Shown here one piece after another: positions 44,467 through 55,652 of a stretch of DNA of 64,000 nucleotides. Below the pieces are notes generated by a model. It saw only the letters and a list, made by a program, of their open reading frames with translations. It did not search any database and was not told the origin of the DNA. The stretch covers positions 13,270,263-13,334,262 of the forward strand of contig NC_091208.1 in assembly GCF_040958095.1 (NCBI RefSeq). The letters are read 5' to 3'. Both the position numbers and the translations under genes were made by a program. Source of the DNA: Procambarus clarkii. Lineage: Eukaryota > Arthropoda > Malacostraca > Decapoda > Cambaridae. Every line of letters starts with the position of its first letter. The stretch's first letter is position 1.

Positions 44467-44961
44467 TTGTTCTTGTTGAATCTGTACTTAAATTTATTTT
44501 CACACGCATTGTACATAAAGGGATTTACTCCTACTAACATTCGGAATATTCATTTGCACAAAGCTTTTAAAACCATGGTATCCATGTTTCCCTTTAAATC
44601 TTTTACATCTTCGATTGCATCAAGTTCCCAAATAAAAAAATATGTAGACAAATATTGTTCAGTTGGTTTAAATATTACTTTAGAACCATCTATAAGTAAA
44701 TTAATACAATTTAACCCCCAAATTGTAAATGTTTATGCTATTAAAATATGGATGGGATCTACTCATGAAGGATATCCTGCAGCATCCCAATTGCAATTTA
44801 TACTGCGAGTCGTAGTTAAGGAGGCTGAAAATTATTGTTCTTATATGTTTGTAGAATTCTTCTCTAACATTGACCAAAGAAGCATCATGTTCTGTGAACA
44901 TAATTTCAAGTACCCCTGTGAGCCGGATTACTTAATAGTGCCTATCAAGGGATTTAGATCC

Positions 44962-45173
44962 TGTCATGTTCACAGAAAATGGTACCATCCGTTTTCTATG
45001 TGCGGCGGCTGAGACGCCAGAGAGAGAAGGTAAACAATAGAGCGTACAGGACGCCCGCCAAGCTTGGTAGCTACTATTCATGTAATCATATTTAGTATTA
45101 AAGTCAGTAACCAAGTCATGACTTTACATCAACCCTACAACCAAGACTTCCTCAGTAACACACAAACACCACA
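44962..45173 (+). repeat. 5' LTR
   Basis: Differs from the 3' LTR at 3 positions, all within the ATTC(A/G)TGTAAT(C/T)ATATT(T/A)AG stretch. Confidence 0.95.
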
Positions 45174-45280
45174 TTGGCGACGAGGATGAACTGTGAACGC
45201 AGGTATTTGTTCAGTTTCAAACACAAGGGAGAAGCATGCTGCCTGGAGGAGGAAGAGAAGCTGTGAGCGCCATACCCGAT

Positions 45281-45640
45281 GCTGTGTGCTAACCGATGCT
45301 GTGTGCTAACCAATGCTGTGTGCTAAACGATGCTGTGTATTAACCGATGCTGTGTGCTACCCAAGCTGTGTGCTACCCAAGCTGTGTGCTACCCAAGCTG
45401 TGCTGAAGAAACTGTACTGAGGAATGTGCCGACGTTGTGTACGAAACGACGCTTTGATGTGTACAAAACCTGATGTTTTGGTTACGAAACGACGCTTCGT
45501 GCTACAAAATTCATCACACTGAACTGACTGCTGTACCGACTGCTGTACCAACTGCTGCACCAACTGCTGCACCAACTGCTGCACCTACTGCTGTACCAAC
45601 TGCTGCTGTACCAACTGCTGTGCCAACTGCTGTGCTGCTG
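45281..45640. repeat. tandem repeats in the retrotransposon leader
   Basis: GATGCTGTGTGCTAACC-type units (17 bp, about 8 copies, 45281-45400) and CTGCTGTACCAA-type 12-bp units (about 8 copies, 45535-45640) lie between the 5' LTR and the gag start. Confidence 0.85.
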
Positions 45641-45851
45641 CTGTGAGTAGGAACAACACATGTACACAAGGGCTAGGTAAGAAGTCAGTTGCTGCTATAT
45701 TGTGCACTGTTGTGAACTTTTGCATTAAAATGCTTGTGTGCTTTGCAAAATTAAAGTAATTACAGTGAATTCTTGACTAACATATACAGTGCAGTAAGTG
45801 TTTAATATTCTGAGGAACATTTAAGTGATAAGTTACATTTATTCAGTAAAA

Positions 45852-48800
45852 ATGGCAAATATACCTCAGTTTCCTGCATTTGATCCTGACTGTGACCAGA
45901 CAAACCTGTCACAGAGGTGGGTCAAATGGCTTAAAAGGTTTGAAAATTTGTTGATAGTTTCTGACATCAAAAGTGCTGAAAGAAAGCGTGCCTTTCTACT
46001 TCATTATGCAGGTGATAGAGTTTGTGACATCTTTGACACACTGAAAGACACTGGTGGTGCCAAAGATTATGACACTGCCAAAGCCAAACTAACAGAGCAT
46101 TTCAAACCAAGGCAAAATACTGCTATGGAAATTATGCATTTCAGGAGAGCAAAACAACTCTCTAATGAAACTGTGGATCAATACCACACACGTCTGCAGG
46201 GTTTAGCAGCCCATTGTGAGTTTGCTGATGTTGACAAAGAAATCAAACAGCAAATAATTGAAACATGCACATCTACACGTCTCCGTCGAAGAGCTCTAGA
46301 ACTTGTTGATGATGAAAGTTCTCTTACCAAGATACTGGATATTGCTCGTCGAATGGAAGATGCTGCACGTGATGCTCGTGTCATGGAGTGCAGTGCTAAT
46401 AACGGTTCTGCCACTGTTACTAACAGTGATGAGGTACGTAAGGTTCAGGGAGGACACCGTGATCAAAGAAGATATCATGGCAAACCTAACAGTAAATTTA
46501 GCCGAGAACCACGTCACAACTGGGGTCAAGGAACAAGGCTCAAGCAGTCACAACGACCCACATCAGAGGGTGTCAACAATAAATGTTACAATTGTGGAGG
46601 AGACTACCCGCACCAAGGTAATGTTTGTCCTGCTCAAGGTAAGAAGTGCTATGAGTGTGGAAAACTAGGTCATTTTGGTGCTATGTGTCGTTCCGCACTA
46701 AAGAAACCACAGTCAATGAATAAAAGCACTGTACGAGGATCAGGTCATAGGGGTCGAGGTGGTAAACACAATATTGCACCTCATATCCAGAATGTTAATA
46801 ATGTACAAGACAACATTTCATTACAACCAGTCTCAGATGACAGTGAATGTGATTATACTTATGGAGTACAAGCAATCACAGAATGGAATGATCTTCCAAA
46901 CAACCCAGAGACATGTGTATACATTGCTGGTATTTGTCTCAAAGTTCTCATTGACACTGGATCAAACATTGATACCATTGCTGAGTGCCACTATGAGAAA
47001 TTTAAAAAACAGTTCCCAAAGCTTGAGAACTATAATGGCAAAGCCACTGCCTATGCTTCAAAGGTAGCCTTGCCAGTGATTGGAACTTTCACTGCAGAGA
47101 TTAAGTCAAAGAATGCAATGCTCATTACTACATTCCATGTTGTTAGGAATGCAAAGGAGTCTTTACTCAGTTACAAGACTTCAACCAAATTGGGGCTACT
47201 TCAGCTTTCTAATGCTGTAGCAGTGGAATCTGCAAACAATGTTGATGGTATTGTTGCTGAATTTTCTGATCGATTTAAATCCATAGGTTGTTATACTGAT
47301 AGCAAAGTACATCTGCATATCAACCCAGATGTAATTCCAGTTGCCCAACCACATCGCCGACAACCAGTCCATACTCGCAAGAAAGTCAATGCCGAACTGG
47401 ATAGGCTGATGGAACTAGATATCATTGAACCAGTAACAGGCCCAACACCATGGGTAAGCCCAATTGTCACTCCACCAAAGCCGAAGAATCCAGATGAGAT
47501 ACGCATTTGTGTGGACATGCGTGTTCCCAACAAGGCAATAATGCGTGAACGCCATCCTACACCCACTGTAGATGATATGATCTACCACTTGAATGGTGCA
47601 ACTGTATTCAGCAAGTTAGATTTAAACAAGGGCTATCATCAGCTTGAACTTGATGATGAGAGTCGCTTCATCACAACGTTTACGACACATCGAGGTCTGT
47701 ATAGGTACAAGCGCCTGAGTTTTGGTATTAACAGTGCTGCCGAGGTATTCCAGCACATCATCAGCCAGGTATTGCAAGATATACCTAATGCTGACAACAT
47801 GTCTGATGACATCATTGTTTATGGCCGTACCCAAGCTGAACACGATAAAGCTCTTCGTGCAACATTGCAACGCTTACGAGAAAAGAATTTGACGCTAAGC
47901 CGAGCAAAGTGTGAGTTCAATCAACATAAAATTGAATTCTTTGGACATGTACTTAGTGACAAAGGTCTGTCTCCAGATCCTAAGAAAGTTGCAGATATCA
48001 AGAATGCTGCACCTCCTTCAACGTCCACTCAAGTACATAGTTTTCTGGGAATGGCAAACTACTTTTCTCGCTTCATTCCAGATTTTGCTACCATTACAAA
48101 GCCTCTACGTGAGCTCCTGAAGAAAAATGCATCATGGTACTGGAGCGATATCGAGCAAAATGCATTTGATGCTGTGAAAGATGCACTAGTAGAGAATGCG
48201 ACTGCTGCATACTTTGATCCATCAATGGACACTGAGTTAACGGTGGATGCTAGTCCTGTTGGATTAGGTGCTGTTTTAGCCCAACACAAACCTGGTCAAC
48301 CAGATTCCAGAGTAGTAATTGCCTACGCCAGCCGTTCTCTCACAGATGTTGAGCAACGATACAGTCAGACAGAGAAGGAAGCTCTTGCTCTTGTATGGGG
48401 CTGTGAACACTTCAATGTGTATCTGCTTGGTGCGCCCTTCACCACGATGGTCACTGACCACAAACCGTTGGAGACCATCTTCAATAATCCAAAGTCCAAA
48501 CCACCAGCTCGCATTGAGAGATGGGCTCTTCGTTTGCAACCATACAACTTTACGGTGAAATACAAGCCGGGTGCAGGCAATCCCGCTGATTACATCAGTC
48601 GACATCCTGCAAACAGTTTCACCATCACCAAGCATCAGCAAGTTGCCGAGGAATATGTACACTCTGTAACCTGTGATGCAGTCCCTAAGGCTCTCACTCT
48701 TGATGAAATCCGTACTGCAACCCTGGAGGACCCAACTCTGCAAGCAACAGTGGATGCATTGACTAAGAAAAAGTTTCCACGCATACCACCCTCAGGAGTT

Positions 48801-49994
48801 GACCAAGATGCATTCAAAGCACTTGAACGCATCCAGACAGAATTAAGTGTTACGCAACAACGCGACACTGTGCTGCGAGGTACTCGTATCGTGATTCCAG
48901 CTGTTCTCCAGCAACGTGCTCTGAAGCTTGCACATCAAGGACACCAAGGTCTTGTTAGGACCAAACAGCTGCTACGAGAAAAGGTGTGGTTTCCTGGCAT
49001 TGATCGTCAAGCAAAGGATATGCATGATGCCTGTGTCCCTTGCCAAGCTGCAGTGGATACTTCGAGACCAACACCTCTACAACCTTCACCACTACCTGCT
49101 GCACCATGGACGGAAGTATCAATGGACTTCTGCGGACCACTACCAACTGGAGAGTACTTGATGGTAGTCATTGATGATCACTCACGTTATCTAGAAGTAG
49201 AAATCATCAATTCCACATCTGCAAAGGCCGTCATCCCGAAACTCGACAAGATCTTTTCAAACTTTGGCATTCCTGAAGTTGTCAAGACAGACAATGGACC
49301 GCCATTCAATGGACAAGACTTTGTCAACTTTGCTGAGCATATTGGATTCAAACACCGCCGTGTGATGCCACTACATCCCCAAGCAAATGGAGAAGTTGAG
49401 AGATTCATGCAACCTCTCATGAAAGCGGTATGCTGTGCTCATGCCGAAGGACGATCCTGGAAACAAGCTATGTATGCTTTTCTCAGGAACTACCGTGCAA
49501 CACCGCATGGAACACTGGGCAAGTCACCAGGTGAACTTTTATTTGGACGTCCTATGAGAATCGCACTACCCGTCATGCCAGCCGAGGTAACAGATAAACG
49601 TCTCGCTCAGAAGGATGCACTAGCCAAGGGCAAAATGAAAATTGCTCATGATCAACGTGCAAAGGAACAGTTCATAAAGGTTGGTGACACTGTTCTCGTT
49701 AAAAAGAAAAAAGAGGGAAAGTTAGATATGCCGTATGATACAAAACCATATAAAGTGATTAGTGTAAAAGGAACTATGGTAACAGCTAGTAATAGAGATC
49801 ATAGTATAACACGTAATATGGCTTATTTCAAAGTGATTCCAACTAGTGTAGAAAATGATGAAGTGCAAAGTCGTGCAAAAGAAAAAGAAAAAAATAGTTA
49901 TAACCCGACAAACAATTCATCAAGGGATGTTATTGCATTTAAGGACTCTTGTCCTAAACGTCATGTTAAACGCCCTACACGATTTGATGATTAA
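45852..49994 (+). CDS. gag-pol: Gag-Pol polyprotein
   Basis: About 1380 residues from the ATG at 45852 (AAAAATGGCA; the frame opens 9 codons earlier). Order, with residue numbers from the 45825 ATG: Gag domain; two zinc knuckles near 250-285 (C-Y-N-C-G-G, a variant spacing, and C-Y-E-C-G-K-L-G-H-F-G-A-M-C); aspartic protease L-I-D-T-G-S near 375; reverse transcriptase with M-S-D-D-I-I-V near 658 (the usual Tyr is Ser); RNase H with T-V-D-A-S near 806; integrase zinc finger H-x3-H...C-x2-C at 1034-1078; and the D-D-E core (M-D-F-C-G, K-T-D-N-G, N-G-E-V-E) at 1099-1190. No stop. All enzymatic motifs are present, so it may be active unless the Ser in the RT box is harmful. Confidence 0.92.
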   Translation: MANIPQFPAFDPDCDQTNLSQRWVKWLKRFENLLIVSDIKSAERKRAFLLHYAGDRVCDIFDTLKDTGGAKDYDTAKAKLTEHFKPRQNTAMEIMHFRRAKQLSNETVDQYHTRLQGLAAHCEFADVDKEIKQQIIETCTSTRLRRRALELVDDESSLTKILDIARRMEDAARDARVMECSANNGSATVTNSDEVRKVQGGHRDQRRYHGKPNSKFSREPRHNWGQGTRLKQSQRPTSEGVNNKCYNCGGDYPHQGNVCPAQGKKCYECGKLGHFGAMCRSALKKPQSMNKSTVRGSGHRGRGGKHNIAPHIQNVNNVQDNISLQPVSDDSECDYTYGVQAITEWNDLPNNPETCVYIAGICLKVLIDTGSNIDTIAECHYEKFKKQFPKLENYNGKATAYASKVALPVIGTFTAEIKSKNAMLITTFHVVRNAKESLLSYKTSTKLGLLQLSNAVAVESANNVDGIVAEFSDRFKSIGCYTDSKVHLHINPDVIPVAQPHRRQPVHTRKKVNAELDRLMELDIIEPVTGPTPWVSPIVTPPKPKNPDEIRICVDMRVPNKAIMRERHPTPTVDDMIYHLNGATVFSKLDLNKGYHQLELDDESRFITTFTTHRGLYRYKRLSFGINSAAEVFQHIISQVLQDIPNADNMSDDIIVYGRTQAEHDKALRATLQRLREKNLTLSRAKCEFNQHKIEFFGHVLSDKGLSPDPKKVADIKNAAPPSTSTQVHSFLGMANYFSRFIPDFATITKPLRELLKKNASWYWSDIEQNAFDAVKDALVENATAAYFDPSMDTELTVDASPVGLGAVLAQHKPGQPDSRVVIAYASRSLTDVEQRYSQTEKEALALVWGCEHFNVYLLGAPFTTMVTDHKPLETIFNNPKSKPPARIERWALRLQPYNFTVKYKPGAGNPADYISRHPANSFTITKHQQVAEEYVHSVTCDAVPKALTLDEIRTATLEDPTLQATVDALTKKKFPRIPPSGVDQDAFKALERIQTELSVTQQRDTVLRGTRIVIPAVLQQRALKLAHQGHQGLVRTKQLLREKVWFPGIDRQAKDMHDACVPCQAAVDTSRPTPLQPSPLPAAPWTEVSMDFCGPLPTGEYLMVVIDDHSRYLEVEIINSTSAKAVIPKLDKIFSNFGIPEVVKTDNGPPFNGQDFVNFAEHIGFKHRRVMPLHPQANGEVERFMQPLMKAVCCAHAEGRSWKQAMYAFLRNYRATPHGTLGKSPGELLFGRPMRIALPVMPAEVTDKRLAQKDALAKGKMKIAHDQRAKEQFIKVGDTVLVKKKKEGKLDMPYDTKPYKVISVKGTMVTASNRDHSITRNMAYFKVIPTSVENDEVQSRAKEKEKNSYNPTNNSSRDVIAFKDSCPKRHVKRPTRFDD

Positions 49995-50319
49995 TTGTGT
50001 TCCTATGTAATGAAAAGTATTTACTTATTGTGCTAAACTAAATTTAATATTGTTTGAATAATGCAGATATCTCATTCAATATTTTGTAACTTTGTAGTAC
50101 AGTTTCTTTCATGTTTGTTTAACATTGCATATGTATTTTTAACATTGAAATCCTTTGTGGAAAAGATTAAGTTGTTTAAATTCTTTGTGTGCTTAATTAA
50201 TGTTAAATGTATGCAGTATCTCTTGATATGATAATAACTTACTTTGTGTCAATAACTTTGCTTTGTGCTACAAGCATGGTAGACATCCTGTATTCATTCT
50301 TTTTAAAGAAAAGGAGGGA

Positions 50320-50531
50320 TGTCATGTTCACAGAAAATGGTACCATCCGTTTTCTATGTGCGGCGGCTGAGACGCCAGAGAGAGAAGGTAAACAATAGAG
50401 CGTACAGGACGCCCGCCAAGCTTGGTAGCTACTATTCGTGTAATTATATTAAGTATTAAAGTCAGTAACCAAGTCATGACTTTACATCAACCCTACAACC
50501 AAGACTTCCTCAGTAACACACAAACACCACA
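50320..50531 (+). repeat. 3' LTR
   Basis: Same length and ends as the 5' LTR, preceded by the polypurine tract at 50305-50319. Confidence 0.95.
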
Positions 50532-51561
50532 GATCCTACGCCAAAGATCCTTCCATATTTCTAATGATGATACAAGCTTCCAAGCAGAAACGAGAAGCTC
50601 TGAGAGAGATGATGATAGCAGATGGAATATCGATTCCATCGTCATGTAGCAAAGTTGATCAGGCAGCGCTGAAAAAGCTTATATCCATAAAACAATATTT
50701 GAATCGGCATTATTATTTCAGGCACATGATGTTTAAAAATATACGTTGGAAATTAACCGGAGATGTGAGAGCTTACGAAGCATGGTTGAAAAATAAAAAA
50801 TGGCTTAAATACGTTAATCACAGGATGATTCGACATAAACCCTATTGTTTACATAATGGGAAGGCATATTATCATCAAGATAATATGCCTCGTCAAGATA
50901 TAATTTATAGGGATCCCAGCTATAAACCTAATGATTATAATTATGGGGTAGACGAATATTGTAATAAATGGTCTGAAAATGATACATTTCGGGTTTTCAG
51001 TGATAGTGATAAAAGGTGCGATGATATATGTTGTATTAACAGAGGAAAGCTTGAGAGAATTTATCATTTAAATTCTGCGAAGAGTGAATTAATTGCTCGA
51101 ATAGTGGCGAAAGAATATGGATCCTTTTATGTAGAAAAGGTAAACAGCGTACTTTTCATAACCCGAAATCCCCATCTCTTTATGGATCTCATTCAAACGG
51201 GAGAAAAGGAAGAAATCTGTCGTTTTATTATAGAAGACGAAGGTTTATCATCATCACCACCACCACCACCATGTAAAAGCACCTACAACCCAAATAGTTT
51301 GCAGGCAATGTGCGTCAATCAATTTGTGAATTCCTTTCTGGATATTACTAGAATAGGATATTGGACCGTGGCCTGCTTATGTAGAGCAATATACACCAAC
51401 CCTAATATTCCTCATTTTTTAAAACGCCCATTAATCAATGAAGTTCAACAGAATCTAATGATTAGATCATGGGAAAGAGCAGTAGCAGATGAAACAACTA
51501 CTGAACGTTTATTTCAAAATGTAAAACTGGCAGCCTCATAAAAACTACACAAAGAGAAGAA

Positions 51562-52104
51562 GTGACGTCGTCAGTAAACGAAATGATCAACTATATTTTA
51601 TTCTTTAGAAAAGAATATGATGCTGCAAAACTTAAACATATTTTAGTAACCTTTTATTCAAATGATGAACTCCTAGCTACCAAAAAAATTTTGGTATCAT
51701 GTAATAATAATGGTAAGTGGTGGCCATTGGAAGTAGAAGAATTTAATTATCTAAGAAAGATGGATTACAATGATCTATACAAAACGAAAGACGAACACGT
51801 TACTTGTATTTTAAAAGGCCTTGATTACCTGGAAACCGAAGGTAGATTACCGAAACCTTCAATAGATTTGAGTAAATATCCCCAATATGAATTAACCACC
51901 CATATAACTGTTATTGAGGTGCTAACTAAATTGTCGAGGCTTCAAGATAGTGTGGATCATTTACAAAATGTTGCCTTGCGACTAACGGAAGAAGTACGTA
52001 ACTCTGAAATACAGAAAATGATAACTGAACTGGTTAAATCTACCATCGGCCAGAGTCCAGTCAGTCACTTAAGTTCCCTTTCTAATGAAAAGAAAGATAT
52101 GTGA
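51562..52104 (+). CDS. family B protein, copy 2, first codon GTG instead of ATG
   Basis: 180-codon frame nearly identical to copy 1, with 7 extra residues after N-G-K-W-W-P. The position of copy 1's ATG reads GTG here, and the next ATG is 7 codons in (51580). It follows family A copy 4 by 20 nt on the same strand. The coiled coil is retained. The product may be N-terminally shortened by 6 residues. Confidence 0.55.
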   Translation: MTSSVNEMINYILFFRKEYDAAKLKHILVTFYSNDELLATKKILVSCNNNGKWWPLEVEEFNYLRKMDYNDLYKTKDEHVTCILKGLDYLETEGRLPKPSIDLSKYPQYELTTHITVIEVLTKLSRLQDSVDHLQNVALRLTEEVRNSEIQKMITELVKSTIGQSPVSHLSSLSNEKKDM

Positions 52105-52740
52105 ATTAATTGGTTGGGCATTATTATATTATTAAGATTCATCAATGTTTTTTTTATTATTTGCTCCCAACTTCAAGATTTATTTATTATAAGAATAATA
52201 AACAAATATTTTATAACATAATAAATTCAGTAAAATAGCATTTTCATTGAATCTGTTCTTATTTTCACATACAAAATATTACACAGTGCTTTGTGTCTCT
52301 TACACAATCCCAATAAATATGTCACCACTGTTTTAGACACGTGAACGAGTTTCATTAAATGGCAGTGGTCGTCACCGTCACTAAACCATACAAAATGTAT
52401 GAATTGAGTTGGCCAATGCTCCTCATCTAGGCATAATCTTGCCCAATGTGTGTATGTTACAAATACCTGGTAACGTTGGTTGAGTGATTTTTTTCTACAT
52501 AGGCTGGGAGGGATGAGAGTAGAAGGCAAGGAGGGAGATACTGCACATTACCTCACCCCTAACACCTCCCCACCTACCCACCTCCTTCCCTCTCTCCTGC
52601 TTGATACCTGCCTTCCTCAAGCATAATCAACCATGCGGCGACGCGACAGTGTTTGCTCAAGACACGAACACTCGAGCAAAACATGTTGGCTTCTCCCGGT
52701 AAAAGGGCTTGCAAGCTTTTCAATCTCTTTACTCCTGGAA
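52105..52740. other. non-coding stretch
   Basis: AT-rich, then CT-rich from 52500. No gene seen; the short ORF at 52227-52529 lacks protein character. Confidence 0.3.
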
Positions 52741-52744
52741 AGGC

Positions 52745-53044
52745 TTAACTGATACTATCTGCGGGCAAAGCGTAACAACCGCACACGCACACGGGGAATT
52801 GATAAGGTAGAAAAGGATGGATTATTTAACACGGGTGGTACACACACAAGGGAACACAGGTGGGTATTGAGTACCCACATGAGCCACAGGGACGTTAGAA
52901 AGAACTTTTTCAATATCAGTAGTTAACGGATGGAATGCACTAGGCAGTGGTGTGGTGGAGGCTGACTCCATACACAGTTTCAAATGTAGATATGATAGAG
53001 CCCAATGGGCTCAGGAATCTGTACACCAGTTGATTGACAGTTGA
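52745..53044 (+). mobile_element. 3' fragment of a LINE
   Basis: Residual frames read L-F-N-T-G-G-T-H-T-R-E-H and, after a 1-nt step, V-V-N-G-W-N-A-L-G-S-G-V-V then F-K-C-R-Y-D and a stop at 53044. This is the C-terminal signature of LINE reverse-transcriptase proteins. The following 50 bp (GAGAGGCGGGACCAAAGAGCC) is a LINE tail I recall as common in decapod genomes. Confidence 0.7.
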
Positions 53045-53089
53045 GAGGCGGGACCAAAGAGCCAGAGCTCAACCCCAGCAAGGCAAGTA

Positions 53090-53290
53090 AAATTAGGCGA
53101 GTACACAGGGCCTGGCGACTGAGTGGACAGCGCTCTAGGGTGGTAGTCCTAAGGGCCCGGGTTTGATCCCCGGAAAAAAAGGAAGAAACAAATGGTCATT
53201 TTATTTCACCCTGGTGCTCCTGTTCACCCGGTAGTAAATAGGGAACCCCCACGGACAGGAGTACACCCATACACATGTTTCACCTCCCTA
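53090..53290 (+). mobile_element. tRNA-derived SINE
   Basis: Box A TGGCGACTGAGTGG (53113-53126) and box B GGGTTTGATCCCC (about 53159-53171) lie at tRNA-like spacing. A short A run and a GTAAATAGG-bearing tail follow. It lies directly after the LINE remnant. Confidence 0.65.
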
Positions 53291-53447
53291 CTGAGAGAGC
53301 GGGAAGATGCCACACCCCCCCCCCCTTCCCCTCCTTCCCTACTGTGAGAGCGGGAAGATGCCCCCCCCTCCCCTCCTTCCCTACTGTGAGAGCGGGAAGA
53401 TGCCCCCCCCCCTCCCCTCCTTCCCTACTGTGAGAGCAGGAAGATGC
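53287..53447. repeat. tandem repeat with C-runs, about 43-bp unit
   Basis: Four units of CCCTACTGTGAGAGCGGGAAGATGC followed by C7-C9 and TCCCCTCCTT. Confidence 0.85.
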
Positions 53448-53727
53448 CCCAGAGCCCTCATTTATTGTCCTTTAATGGTTCCCCATATTATGATTGAATT
53501 ATACAGAAGATAATTTACTCCAACTCAAATCATCTTTTTCTTTACCACTTCTCGGCCAAAGAAGCATAATCCGAGTTTATAATAGGATTTTTTACTAAAG
53601 AAGCATAAAATAATGTATATATATCCAACTCATCAAGACATCCCTGCTGGCTCAAGTACTCCTGTGTGACGGCTATTTTTTCATCTATCAATTTATCCAG
53701 TTTTTGTGATTTAGCCATAAATGCAGC

Positions 53728-54520
53728 CTAGCTCCGTTCAGCTATATTATCATCTAATGTCAAATCTTCCACGGCTCTCTTCCAGGAACTAACCATTAGA
53801 CTCCATTTAAGTTCATCATCGATAAATTGATATTTAAAGGAATCCGGAATCTGGAGGGTGGAAACCATTTCTTCGCACAGAGTGGCGAAGAAATCATGCC
53901 ACCAGTTACCAAATTGATTCACATGATACACTCTGTCGATGTGATTTATCAAATGATCAGTACCACAAAAAATTTCAGAGTATTCTTCCTCACAATCGCT
54001 AAATACCCGATATGTGGTAGTAGTGTCCTTATTCCAAAGTATGGTGTAACCAATTTTCCCACAGTCATACATATGCACGAACCTTCTAAAAAAAACTTAA
54101 AACTGGGTTTCATGTGCAACTTTGTTAGTTGAAACTCTCTGTCGTTGAACAAGCAATATTTTTCGTGTTGAATTCTCTTTTCATGAGCGTATTCAGACCA
54201 TTCTTGGCCATATAACCATGCTTCGAAAGCAATAGCATCTCTGGTTAATTCCCACTGTATATTGCCGAACATCATATACCTAAAGTAATAATGTCGATTG
54301 AAATATCGTTTCAATCTCAAAAGCTTCTCTTTTGCAGTTTGACAAACTTTATTATAAATAAGATGATGATGATGATGATGAAGGGATTCTTATTCTCTTG
54401 GCTCTCATCATCTCTTTCAGAGCTTCTCTTTCTATATCCATTTACATGGGTTTGGCATTTGAGTCTTTCATTTTGGCCATACAAAGAAGATTTATTTAAA
54501 TTGAATTTACAGAACATTGT
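53728..54520 (-). pseudogene. family A protein, copy 5 (degenerate)
   Basis: Frames 54517-54340, 54320-54090 and 54078-53728 carry family blocks: F-N-R-H-Y-Y-F-R-Y-M-M-F, Y-R-V-F-S-D-C-E-E, D-R-V-Y-H-V and S-W-K-R-A-V-E-D-L. The step near 54083 lies in a T8 run. The F-I-T-R-N-P block is deleted. An internal CAT microsatellite (54362-54382) sits near the start. Confidence 0.6.
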
Positions 54521-54599
54521 ACGCCGTTCGTCGCTAACCCGGGATACCCATTTTTATTCGTTCCCATCCAAAACCTTATCGAATAAAGAGTTACTGGCG

Positions 54600-55652
54600 T
54601 TATTAGTTCTTAACCACATTTAACATAAGGTAGGTCAATATTGTAGTACACATTGTAATAATGTAATTGTCGCTCAATGTAAAAATTTAAATCACAAACT
54701 CATTGCGTTCTTTGTCTTGCATACTACTATTACCTTGCTGTTGTCATTTTTTTTTGACATGATGATGATGAAGATAAATATTTTGTTGTGTAAAATTAAA
54801 CAGTGACTTTAGTTTCCCTTTCCTTCGTTTGAATGAGAGAGGTCTATGAAGAATATGTTTCAGAAAAAATGAATATTCTTTCACCACCATTTAAACATTT
54901 AATTAATTTGTACGGCAAACATAAAATAAATTACACTTTGGAATACTCCCTCTCCTTACAAAAAAGGGAATGAACTATTCATTATTCATTAAGTAATATT
55001 TTCATCTTCTTAATACTACTACTCATTTTTCAGTAAACATTATCTCTCTTTTTTTTACAATAATATGGAGGACTTTAGAGCTTTTGTAGTGGTGGTATAT
55101 AAAAAAAAACTATTTCAATGTAAAATGTAAATCATATAGTTTATGTTAAATTAATGATTGGGGTACAAATTGTTTGTTTAATAACGAAAATCCCACTGAC
55201 GATGTGGTAAATCGGGCCTTGCATACTAGCTAGAACGCAGTACTCTGCCTACTATGCGAGACCTGATTTGTCTAATAAACAAAGCTTAATTAAGTTCGAC
55301 AAACAAATAATAAATATTTTCCTGTTTTCTTATCCGTTACCATATAAATATCATATTTCATTTTGGGTGTAGTATTAATAACAATTTTAGTTAGCACTTT
55401 AAAAATAAATTCATATTGATGAAACGTCAACCAAACCAAACCTCACTCACCGCTCACACATATTTGTTCCATTATAAATTATTGACTTAAGTTGTATTAG
55501 TTTAGGTTAGGTTAAGGTGTGTATGTAAGGTAATTGTTATACAGTGACACCACTATTTCGATCGAAAACTGTGACTCATTTACAGTGATAAACTTTGTGT
55601 ATCGACCAAATAGCTGCTTAATAAGAAATAAGATGTTTTGGATTTTGGTCAA
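54600..55652. other. AT-rich stretch without recognised gene
   Basis: No ORF with protein character. Short TTAGGTTAGGTTA at about 55500-55515. Confidence 0.3.

Larger units (their letters stand above)
44962..50531 (+). mobile_element. full-length Gypsy-type LTR retrotransposon
   Basis: LTRs at 44962-45173 and 50320-50531, both 212 bp, TGTCATG...ACCACA, differing at 3 positions (1.4%). Flanked by GATCC on both sides (44957-44961 and 50532-50536). A tRNA-primed binding site TGGCGACGAGG begins 1 nt after the 5' LTR. A purine tract AAAGAAAAGGAGGGA precedes the 3' LTR. One long gag-pol ORF is intact. This is a young, structurally complete insertion of the Mag/K02A2.6-like kind; lineage is inferred from ORF structure and zinc-knuckle form. 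Confidence 0.95.
44574..51541 (+). pseudogene. family A protein, copy 4, split by a Gypsy retrotransposon
   Basis: The 5' part (ATG at 44574, same AAAACCATGG context as copy 3, to 44961) and the 3' part (50537-51541) match copy 3 at high identity and are separated exactly by the retrotransposon and its 5-bp target duplication GATCC. There is no other stop or frameshift in either part, so the gene was open until the insertion. The 3' part keeps R-V-F-S-D-S-D, F-I-T-R-N-P and the C-terminal helices. Confidence 0.8.

Noticed and set aside
55495..55530. Telomeric TTAGG array marking an integration boundary
   Set aside because: Only two to three units; too short to mean anything.
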